Of a stretch of DNA of 64,000 nt, positions 28,401 through 39,100 are shown in pieces (the first letter of the stretch is position 1; every line of letters begins with the position of its first letter). Source of the stretch: Strongylocentrotus droebachiensis (lineage: Eukaryota; Echinodermata; Echinoidea; Camarodonta; Strongylocentrotidae); NCBI GenBank assembly GCA_035222895.1, contig JAVYIG010000096.1, forward strand, positions 1-64,000, read 5' to 3'. Position numbers and translations under genes: made by a program. The notes below the pieces were generated by a model that was given only the letters and a program-made list of their open reading frames with translations, was not told the DNA's origin and ran no database searches.

Positions 28401-29330
28401 CATATATCAGCTGGTGGTAAAAGGGTGTTGTGAACCAACATCACACAGCTCTCTGCACTCTTCTCAAACATGACAACCCCCCCCCCCCCCCCTACACACA
28501 GGTGTTATCATATTTCAGCTGGTGGTTAAGGGTGTTATGAACCCACATCACACAGCTCTCTCCACTCTTCTCAAACGTGACAACCTCCCCCTGCCTCCAC
28601 CCCACCCTACACACTGGTGTAATCATATATCAGCTGGTGGTAAAAGGGTGTTGTGAACCAACATCACACAGCTCTCTGCACTCTTCTCAAACATGACAAC
28701 CTCCCACTGCCACCTCCCCCCCCCCCCCCCACACACATGTCTTATCATATATCAGCTGGTGGTAAAAGGGTGTTGTGAACCAACATCACACAGCTCTCTG
28801 CACTCTTCTCAAACATGACAACCTCCCACTGCCACCTCCCCCCCCCCCCACACACACATGTTTTATCATATATCAGCTGGTGGTAAAAGGGTGTTGTGAA
28901 CCAACATCACACAGCTCTCTGCACTCTTCTCAAACGTGACAACCCCCCCCCCCCCCACACAGGTGTAATCATACATCAGCTGGTGGTAAAAGGGTGTTGC
29001 TAACCCACATCACACAGCTCTCTCCACTATTCTCAAACATGACAACCCCCCCCCCCTACACACAGGTGTTATATTTCAGCTGGTGGTTAAGGGTGTTATG
29101 AACCCACATCACACAGCTCTCTCCACTCTTCTCAAACGTGACAACCTCCCCCTGCCTCCACCCCACCCTACACACTGGTGTAATCATATATCAGCTGGTG
29201 GTAAAAGGGTGTTGTGAACCAACATCACACAGCTCTCGATCTGCACTCTTCTCAAACATGACAACCTCCCACTGCCACCTCCCCCCCCCCCCCACACACA
29301 TGTCTTATCATATATCAGCTGGTGGTAAAA
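25490..29330. repeat. 1.92-kb tandem duplication within the satellite
   Basis: The distinctive segment CAGCTCCCTGCACTCGTCTA occurs near 25510 and again, 1,920 bp on, near 27430. The AGCTCTCGATCTGCACTC variant falls at 27312 and 29234. Superunit 1 holds only one copy of this segment. Confidence 0.75.
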
Positions 29331-31919
29331 GGGTGTTGTGAACCAACATCACACAGCTCTCTGCACTCTTCTCAAACATGACAACCTCCCACTGCCACCT
29401 CCCCCCCCCCACACACATGTCTTATCATATATCAGCTGGTGGTAAAAGGGTGTTGTGAACCAACATCACACAGCTCTCTGCACTCTTCTCAAACATGACA
29501 ACCTCCCACTGCCACCTCCCCCCCCCCCACACACATGTCTTATCATATATCAGCTGGTGGTAAAAGGATGTTGTGAACCAACATCACACAGCTCTCTGCA
29601 CTCTTCTCAAACATGACAACCCCCCCCCCCCCCTACACACAGGTGTTATCATATTTCAGGTGGTGGTTAAGGGTGTTATGAACCCACATCACACAGCTCT
29701 CTCCACTCTTCTCAAACGTGACAACCTCCCCCTGCCTCCACCCCACCCTACACACTGGTGTAATCATAAATCAGCTGGTGGTAAAAGGGTGTTGTGAACC
29801 AACATCACACAGCTCTCTGCACTCTTCTCAAACATGACAACCTCCCACTGCCACCTCCCCCCCCCCCCCCACACACACATGTCTTATCATATATCAGCTG
29901 GTGGTAAAAGGGTGTTGTGAACCAACATCACACAGCTCTCTGCACTCTTCTCAAACATGACAACCTCCCACTGCCACCTCCCCCCCCCCCCCCACACACA
30001 CATGTTTTATCATATATCAGCTGGTGGTAAAAGGGTGTTGTGAATCAACATCACACAGCTCTCTGCACTCTTCTCAAACGTGACAATCCCCCCCCCCCCC
30101 CCACACAGGTGTAATCATACATCAGCTGGTGGTAAAAGGGTGTTGCTAACCCACATCACACAGCTCTCTCCACTATTCTCAAACATGACAACCCCCCCCC
30201 CTATATCAGCTGGTGGTAAAAGGATCTTCTCAAACATGACAACCCCCCCCCCCTGCCTCCCCCACCCTGAACACAGGTAAAATCATATATCAGCTGGTGG
30301 TAAAGGGTGTTGTGAACCAACATCACACAGCTCTCTGCACTCTTCTCAAACATGACAACCTCCCCCTGCTCCCCCCCCCCCCTGAACACAGGTGAAGTCA
30401 TATATCAGCTGCTGGTAAAGGGTGTTGTGAACCAACATCACACAGCTCTCTGCACTCTTCTCAAACATGACAACCCCCCCCCCCCCCTACACACAGGTGT
30501 TATCATATTTCAGCTGGTGGTTAAGGGTGTTATGAACCCACATCACACAGCTCTCTCCACTCTTCTCAAACGTGACAACCTCCCCCTGCCTCCACCCCAC
30601 CCTACACACAGGTGTAATCATATATCAGCTGGTGGTAAAAGGGTGTTGTGAACCAACATCACACAGCTCTCTGCACTCTTCTCAAACATGACAACCTCCC
30701 ACTGCCACCCCCCCCCCCCCCCGACACACATGCCTTATCATATATCAGCTTGTGGTAAAAGGGTGTTGTGAACCAACATCACACAGCTCTCTGCACTTTT
30801 CTCAAACATGACAACCTCCCACTGCCACCTCCCCCCCCCCCCCCCCACACACATGTCTTATCATATATCAGCTGGTGGTAAAAGGGTGTTGTGAACCAAC
30901 ATCACACAGCTCTCTGCACTCTTCTCAAACGTGACAACCCCCCCCCCCCCCCCCACACACAGGTGTAATCATACATCAGCTGGTGGTAAAAGGGTGTTGC
31001 TAACCCACATCACACAGCTCTCTCCACTCTTCTCAAACATGACAACCCCCCCCCCCCCTATATCAGCTGGTGGTAAAAGGATCTTCTCAAACATGACAAC
31101 ACCCCCCCCCCCCTGCCTCCCCCACCCTGAACACAGGTAAAATCATATATCAGCTGGTGGTAAAGGGCGTTGTGAACCCACATCATACAGCTCTCAGCAC
31201 TCATCTCAAACATGACGACCTCCCCCCCCCCCTACACACAGATGTTATCATATATCAGCTGGTGGTAAAAGGGTGTTGTGCACCCACATCACACAGCTCT
31301 CAGCACTCTTCTAAAACATGACAACCCCCCCCCCCCCCTTACCCACAGGTGTAAATATATTTCAGCTGGTGGTTAAAGGGTGTTGTGAACCCACATCACA
31401 CAGCTCGCTGCACTCTTCTCAAACATGACAACCCCCCCCCCCCTATATCAGCTGGTGGTAAAAGGATCTTCTCAAACATGACAACCTCCCCCTGCCTCCC
31501 CCCCCCCCCTCCCCCCCCCCCCCCCCACTACACACAGGTGTAATCATATATCAGCTGGGGGTAAAAGGGTGTTGTGAACCCACATCACACAGCTCGCTGC
31601 ACTCTTCTCAAACGTGACAACCTCCCCCTGCCTCCACCCCACCCTACACACAGGTGTAATCATATATCAGCTGGTGGTAAAAGGGTGTTGTGAACCCACA
31701 TCACACAGCTCTCTCCACTCTTCTCAAACATGACAACGGTGTTGTGAACCCACATCACACAGCTCTCTCAACTCTTCTCAAACATTAAAACCTCCCACTG
31801 CAACCTCCCCCCCCCCCCCCCCCACACACAGGTCTTATCATATATCAGCTGGTGGTAAAAGGGTGTTGTGAACCAACATCACACAGCTCTCTCCACTCTT
31901 CTCAAACATGACACCCCCC

Positions 31920-34900
31920 CCCCCCCTATATCAGCTGGTGGTAAAGGGTGTTGTGAACCAACATCACACAGCTCTCTGCACTCTTCTCAAACATGACAAC
32001 CTCCCCCTGCCTCCCCCCCCCCCTGAACACAGGTGAAATCATATATCAGCTGGTGGTAAAGGGTGTTGTGAACCAACATCACACAGCTCTCTGCACTCTT
32101 CTCAAACATGACAACCTCCCCCTGCCTCCCCCGCCCCCTGAACACAGGTGAAATCATATATCAGCTGGTGGTAAAGGGTGTTGTGAACCCACATCACACA
32201 GCTCCCTGCACTCGTCTAACATGACAACCTCCCCCTGCCTCCCCCCCCCCCCTGAACACAGGTGAAATCATATATCAGCTGGTGGTAAAGGGTGTTGTTA
32301 ACCAACATCACACAGCTCTCTGCACTCTTCTCAAACATGACAACCTCCCCTGCCTCCCCCCCCCCCCCCATGAACACAGGTGAAATCATATATCAGCTGG
32401 TGGAAAAGGGTGTTGTGAACCAACATCACACAGCTCCCTGCACTCTTCTCAAACATGACAACCTCCCCCTGCCCCCCCCCCCCCCTGAACACAGGTGAAA
32501 TCATATATCAGCTGGTGGTAAAGGGTGTTGTGAACCAACATCACACAGCCCTCAGCACTCTTCTCAAACATGACAACCCCCCCCCCCCCCCTACACACAG
32601 ATGTTATCATATTTCAGCTGGTGGTAAAAGGGTGTTGTGAACCAACATCACACAGCCCTCAGCACTCTTCTCAAACATGACAACCCCCCCCCCCCCTACA
32701 CACAGATGTAATCATATTTCAGCTGGTGGTAAAAGGGTGTTGTGAACCAACATCACACAGCTCTCTCTCCACTCTTCTCAAACATGACAACCCCCCCCCC
32801 CCCCTACACAAAGATGTAATCATATTTCAGCTGGTGGTAAAAGGGTGTTGTGAACCCACATCACACAGCTCTCAGCACTCTTCTCAAACATGACAACCCC
32901 CCCCCCCCTACACAAAGATGTAATCATATTTCAGCTGGTGGTAAAAGGGTGTTGTGAACCAACATCACACAGCTCTCAGCACTCTTCTCAAACATGACAA
33001 CCCCCCCCCCTACACAAAGATGTAATCATATTTCAGCTGGTGGTAAAAGGGTGTTGTGAACCAACATCACACAGCCCTCAGCACTCTTTTCAAACATGAC
33101 AACCCCCCCCCCCCTACACACAGATGTTATCATATTTCAGCTGGTGGTAAAAGGGTGTTGTGAACCCACATCACACAGCTCTCTCCACTCTTCTCAAACA
33201 TGACAACCCCCCCCCCCCCCTACACACAGATGCACCCCCCCCCCTACCCACAGGTGTAAATATATTTCAGCTGGTGGTTAAAGGGTGTTGTGAACCCATA
33301 TCACACAGCTCGCTGCACTCTTCTCAAACATGACATCCCCCCCCCCCCATATCAGCTGGTGGTAAAAAGGATCTTCTCAAACATGACAACCTCCCCCTGC
33401 CTTCCCCCCCCCCCCCCCACTACACACAGGTGTAAATATATTTCAGCTGGTGGTTAAAGGGTGTTGTGAACCCACATCACACAGCTCGCTGCACTCTTCT
33501 CAAACATGACAACCCCCCCCCCCCCCCATATCAGCTGGTGGTAAAAAGGATCTTCTCAAACATGACAACCTCCCCCTACCTCCCCCCCCCCCCCCACTAC
33601 ACACAGGTGTAATCATATATCAGCTGGGGGTAAAAGGGTGTTGTGAACCAACATCACACTGCTCTCAGCACTCTTCTCAAACATGACAACACCCCCCCCC
33701 CCCACCCACAGGTGTAAACATATTTCAGCTGGTGGTTAAAGGGTGTTGTGAACCCACATCACACAGCTCTCTCAACTCTTCTCAAACATTAAAACCTCCC
33801 ACTGCAACCTCCCCCCCCCCCCCCCCACACACAGGTCTTATCATATATCAGCTGGTGGTAAAAGGGTGTTGTGAACCAACATCACACAGCTCTCTCCACT
33901 CTTCTCAAACATGACACCCCCCCCCCCCCCTATATCAGCTGGTGGTAAAGGGTGTTGTGAACCAACATCACACAGCTCTCTGCACTCTTCTCAAACATGA
34001 CAACCTCCCCCTGCCTCCCCCCCCCCCTGAACACAGGTGAAATCATATATCAGCTGGTGGTAAAGGGTGTTGTGAACCAACATCACACAGCTCTCTGCAC
34101 TCTTCTCAAACATGACAACCTCCCCCTGCCTCCCCCGCCCCCTGAACACAGGTGAAATCATATATCAGCTGGTGGTAAAGGGTGTTGTGAACCCACATCA
34201 CACAGCTCCCTGCACTCGTCTAACATGACAACCTCCCCCTGCCTCCCCCCCCCCCTGAACACAGGTGAAATCATATATCAGCTGGTGGTAAAGGGTGTTG
34301 TTAACCAACATCACACAGCTCTCTGCACTCTTCTCAAACATGACAACCTCCCCTGCCTCCCCCCCCCCCCCCCATGAACACAGGTGAAATCATATATCAG
34401 CTGGTGGAAAAGGGTGTTGTGAACCAACATCACACAGCTCCCTGCACTCTTCTCAAACATGACAACCTCCCCCTGCCCCCCCCCCCTGAACACAGGTGAA
34501 ATCATATATCAGCTGGTGGTAAAGGGTGTTGTGAACCAACATCACACAGCCCTCAGCACTCTTCTCAAACATGACAACCCCCCCCCCCCCCCTACACACA
34601 GATGTTATCATATTTCAGCTGGTGGTAAAAGGGTGTTGTGAACCAACATCACACAGCCCTCAGCACTCTTCTCAAACATGACAACCCCCCCCCCCCCCTA
34701 CACACAGATGTAATCATATTTCAGCTGGTGGTAAAAGGGTGTTGTGAACCAACATCACACAGCTCTCTCTCCACTCTTCTCAAACATGACAACCCCCCCC
34801 CCCCCTACACAAAGATGTAATCATATTTCAGCTGGTGGTAAAAGGGTGTTGTGAACCCACATCACACAGCTCTCAGCACTCTTCTCAAACATGACAACCC

Positions 34901-35220
34901 CCCCCCCCCCTACACAAAGATGTAATCATATTTCAGCTGGTGGTAAAAGGGTGTTGTGAACCAACATCACACAGCTCTCAGCACTCTTCTCAAACATGAC
35001 AACCCCCCCCCCCCCCCTACACAAAGATGTAATCATATTTCAGCTGGTGGTAAAAGGGTGTTGTGAACCAACATCACACAGCCCTCAGCACTCTTTTCAA
35101 ACATGACAACCCCCCCCCCCTACACACAGATGTTATCATATTTCAGCTGGTGGTAAAAGGGTGTTGTGAACCCACATCACACAGCTCTCTCCACTCTTCT
35201 CAAACATGACAACCCCCCCC
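31920..35220. repeat. ~2.0-kb repeat near the right edge of the satellite
   Basis: About 31925-33215 matches about 33930-35220 with an offset near 2,005 bp. A shared private variant is CCCTCAGCACTCTTTTCAAA, at about 33075 and 35081. Between the copies lie truncated monomers, including one that runs from ACAGATG directly into a C run near 33230. Confidence 0.7.
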
Positions 35221-35546
35221 CCCCTACACACAGATGTTATCATATTTCAGCTGGTGGTTAAAGGGTGTTGTGAACCCACATCACACAGCTCTCAGCACTC
35301 TTCTAAAACATGACAACCTCCCCCCCCCCCCCCCCTACCCACAGGTGTAAATATATTTCAGCTGGTGGTTAAAGGGTGTTGTGAACCCACATCACACAGC
35401 TCTCTGCACTCTTCTCAAACATGACAACCTCCCCCTGCCTCCCCCCCCCCCCCCCTCTACACACAGGTGTAAATATATTTCAGCTGGGGGTAAAAGGGTG
35501 TTGTGAACCCACATAAAAAAACTCTCTCTACTCTTTTCAAACATGT

Positions 35547-35786
35547 AGGGGTGATAGTGAGCACTAAAAAAAAAATGGTTTTTTTTTTTACCCCCTCAAC
35601 CACGCCCCCCTTGAGTAAAAATAAAAGAAGAGGATTCACGGGGAAAAAATGGAATTTAACAACATTCCCCCCTTTCGAGTAAGAAAATTGGGACAAAATT
35701 GGGATAAAATAGGACAAAACATGGAAGAATAGAGAAAATAAGAGGGAAATCTAGAAAATCAGGATAACATAGGGAAGAAAGAAAAA

Positions 35787-35817
<31 letters not shown>

Positions 35818-35911
35818 AAAGGATTTTTTTTTTTTTTTTTTAAATCGGGAAGAAAGAAATAAATCGGGACAAAATCTGGAAACCGATTTAAATCGGGTTT
35901 TTATCAGGCAT
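35547..35911. repeat. Array-flanking block, right copy
   Basis: This is a direct-orientation copy of 2493-2792: the same AGGGGTGATAGTGAGCAC start, CTCAACCACGCCCCCCTT, and a final AAACCGATTTAAATC. It is lengthened by A and T homopolymer runs at about 35794-35841. The satellite runs straight into it after AAACATGT. Confidence 0.85.
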
Positions 35912-35991
35912 GGTACAGACGTACGTACGTACGGACGGACGGACAACCCGAAAACATAATGCCTCCGGCTACTTCGTAACGGAGGCATAAA
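35912..35991. repeat. Dispersed-repeat end with ACGT/ACGG run and hairpin
   Basis: An (ACGT)/(ACGG) run at about 35917-35944 is followed by a perfect 8-bp hairpin, TGCCTCCG (35960-35967) with CGGAGGCA (35980-35987). I recall this arrangement as the end of a repeat common in marine invertebrate genomes; a Helitron-like 3' end is one reading. The 64-residue minus-strand frame through it is repeat translation, not a gene. Confidence 0.5.
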
Positions 35992-36120
35992 AACACAATA
36001 TACATCAAATTTACAAGGGTATAAATACCTTGGTTGTTAACTGTATAATTATATGTCTAAACATTTACATACTGAAGTTTATAAGGAATGTAATAGATCA
36101 CATGCTTCTGAGGTACTCAC

Positions 36121-36198
36121 AGATACAGGAGACTTTCATACACCTCCCTAGAGAGGGCAGCATGCGGAAAGTTGGCTAGGCGGTTGTCACTGATGAAC
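36121..36198 (-). CDS. LRR gene exon 13 (last in window)
   Basis: The exon is 78 nt, with acceptor TTTGATATAG and donor GTGAGT at 36120. It encodes FISDNRLANFPHAALSREV followed by YESLLY. The intact donor shows that the gene once continued to the left, beyond the satellite. No further LRR-like exon is visible between 1 and 36120. Confidence 0.85.
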
Positions 36199-39100
36199 CT
36201 ATATCAAAGCAATGAGATTAATGTGCATAATGAGATCCTTATGTATATTTGTGTATTATTATGTATTACACCATTAACTAATGAGGAGAGCCTCCTACAG
36301 AAACTCAGTTTCTTTTGGTAATCCTCAGGCATTAGTTGATGTTTTTTGTTTCTGTTATTGTATTTATCATTATGCTTTATTTTCTTTTAACCTTTGTTAT
36401 TGCTATACTCCTTATGTTCCTGGAAATGAAATGAAATGAATAAAATAATACATCATTCACAAGCATTCTATACAGATAATAAATGTGTAATGTTTCCGCC
36501 TTCTTTTCGCTATTTTCTTTATCTTCCCCCTCTTTTTTTACGTCATCTTGATTTTCTGTAAACTATGGATTGTTCAGTTTTTTCTACCGTACCGTATTTT
36601 GTTTATTTGGTGAGGATCATTTTAACAAGCATTTTATGTGCTTTTCATGGTCCTCCCACTGCAAATATCTCATGATATATGTTTGTATTTGTTATGTGTT
36701 TGTCACTTTAATCAAAGACTAAAATAACTCAATGTGCACACAGATGTCTGACATGAATAAGTCTATTCAGTGTCATGTCGCCCTCTATCTGAATAGGCGG
36801 TACAGTCTTATAACTTGTAAGTCTCATAAACAAGATATTGTCACAGTATTCAAGATTGTATCTTGACGTGGAAATAGATAATTGAAAATAAATGAAATAA
36901 GACGGAGGAATAAAGAAGAAGAAGATGATGATATTCTCTGAAAGTACATACAGTGTTGTCAGGTTACCGTTGATCCCTTGAAATGCATCGTGGGCGATGG
37001 TGGTCATCTCAAAGCCAGACTTCTGAGAATGAACACGCCTGGACAATATACAAAATACAAAATAATTGATGAATGAGTAAACTAAGAAATGAATGAGTGA
37101 ATTAATTAATCAATTAATATAGTGAATAATAGATAAATGAATGAATGAACAAATAGTGAATTTGTATTAGTGATTGAATGAATGGATGAATGAATGGATG
37201 AATAAATGAATGAATGAAGGAATGATTGAATGAAAGGCTGAATGATTGAATGAAAGGCTGAATGATTGAATGAAGGGATTAAAGAATGAATGAATGAATT
37301 AAAGAATGAATGAATGAATTAAAGAATGGATAAATGAACACACAACGTTGGAATGGATAAATGAATGAATGGATGAATAATGATTGGATGAATGAACAAA
37401 GGAATGAATAATAAGTGAATAAATGAATAAGAGAGAAAGAAAGAACATACATAAACCAAGAATTAAATCATGTTTTAAGCCAAAAGTAACCTTGAATTTA
37501 CAACCCGAAATCTGTCTATGATGATTCTCTGTTTATCTTCTCCTGGTTCTAATCAATATTCCTAGAAACTGAATAAAACAATAAAGAATACTTTCACATC
37601 TAAGTCTGACATTAATTGAAAGAAATAAACGTGTTAAATAATAATCTTGTGATAACCCAGACTGAAGTCTTTGAAAAAAGCATGTTCTACCCAAATCAGG
37701 GTCCTGTCCTATTAAAGCTACTATGTCCCATATGCAGGCCAAAAAAACGAAAAAGTTAAATTCCAACTGCATTTGAAAGATAATACTAATTTAGAACTTC
37801 CCTAAAAAAAAGTGGGGCTTGAAAATGTCTTCAAGTGGGAAAATAACGACTATTAGTTGTCAAATCGACTTTAGGGCTATAGAGCCCAAAAGTAATAGTC
37901 TTGATTTTCAGACAATTGTACCGAATGGTCATACGTTTTATGCCGCGCAAAGATTCAATCAGATTAATCTTGGCCATCACAAGAAGTGGGTTATTGATGT
38001 AGACAAATGCTCATGTACCCTTTACAACTCTTTTCATTTATGTTATTACCAAAGAAGAAAAAAAGCCAGTCAGTCACTCAATAGTGTCTGACAGTGAAGT
38101 CTAGCAAGTAAACAGGTTCCCTTGCATAATTTGAATAAGAGGACACTGCTAACGTTTAAATTTCACAGAGAGGACATACATGACATATTCATAATTCCTG
38201 CAAAGTTCTACAGCATTTGAGGTTGGCTGCAAAAGGGACATAGTACCTTTAAGAGACGCGATTGATCCAAATCAGTCCCGAATCAGATAGTGCCCAGATA
38301 AAGGATTAGTTATAGGTAACACGGTAGTGATAGAAAAAAATAAAAAATAATCACAGACTGAAATTGTTCCTCAAAAAAATGAAAATACTTACAAAAGTAC
38401 TTACAATGTTCTCAAAGACAGCAAGTTGGTGAATGAGTTGCTTCCCAGAGTGGTGAGCTCATTGTTGTTCAAATCACTGAGAATGATATGGATACAAGGA
38501 TATGACACGGCAAAACCCAAATTAAAGAAATAATAATGATGGCACAAATGTGAAATACAAATCGCATATCTGTATCCTATACCCTTTACCGTTTTTTAGA
38601 AGAAAACAAATGTATTAAAGCATTCAAAACTGAGAAATATCGGCCCAAAGAGGGAGACCCAAAAACGAAAAGAATTCTGACCGACCTACCCGTGTTTTGG
38701 CACCTAAAGGGTAATACAACATCTTTTTTTAAAGGCCTTATGGGTTGTTAGGTTGGGCACGCCATGTCGTTTGTCCTAACTAGCAAAGTTAATGTATGCA
38801 ATTTGCATTCTGACTATTGAAATGCTATATTTGTAACAGGTGAATGAAATAATTTAAAACATGGCACTCACCCAAGATTAATGCATTAATTTTGATTACG
38901 AAAATGGTAAACTGTGATTCACACATTTGTACAGTAAACACAAACAAATACATATGAAAGGAACAGTCTTACTTACATATGAAGTAGGTACGTCATATCA
39001 TCAAACATCTTCGGCTGGATGGAAGACAGGGAGTTCTGATGGAGCTCTCTAAAAAGACAACATAAACAAATGTATTAAAAGGGATTTTGCCTCACATTCT

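Larger units (their letters stand above)
17990..32405. repeat. Satellite superunit, copy 2 (~14.4 kb)
   Basis: This is a tandem copy of the preceding superunit. Its offset from copy 1 is about 13.73 kb at the left, about 12.5 kb after the HOR block and about 14.42 kb at the right. The shifts equal the loss of one 1.25-kb HOR unit and the gain of one 1.92-kb duplication. Boundaries are approximate. Confidence 0.75.
2793..35546. repeat. ~33-kb satellite array with a poly-C run in every monomer
   Basis: Monomers average about 115 bp, which implies roughly 280 units (estimated from spacing, not counted). The core of each is TATATCAGCTGGTGG, a GGGTGTTGTGAACC step, CATCACACAGCTCTCTGCAC and CTTCTCAAACATGACAACC, followed by a run of about 8-26 C. 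Variants differ before the core (TACACACAGGTGTAATC, ACACACATGTCTTATC, GAACACAGGTGAAATC, ACCCACAGGTGAAAAT) and in a short form running from CTATATCAGCTGG straight to AAAAGGATCTTCTC. Monomer types recur in a fixed order, giving higher-order structure. The many short open frames (PPPP-rich, up to 139 residues) change frame with C-run length and are not genes. Confidence 0.95.

Noticed and set aside
2968..34820. Many Pro-rich open frames (60-139 residues) such as 6336-6755
   Set aside because: They are translations of satellite monomers. The frame depends on C-run length, which varies from copy to copy, and there is no conserved start or stop.
2793..35546. Regularly spaced repeats resembling a CRISPR array
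   Set aside because: The monomers are nearly identical over their whole length with no unique spacers, and the window is eukaryotic.
37819..38091. 90-residue ORF in intron 11
   Set aside because: No domain, no repeat of known type and no splice or codon support.
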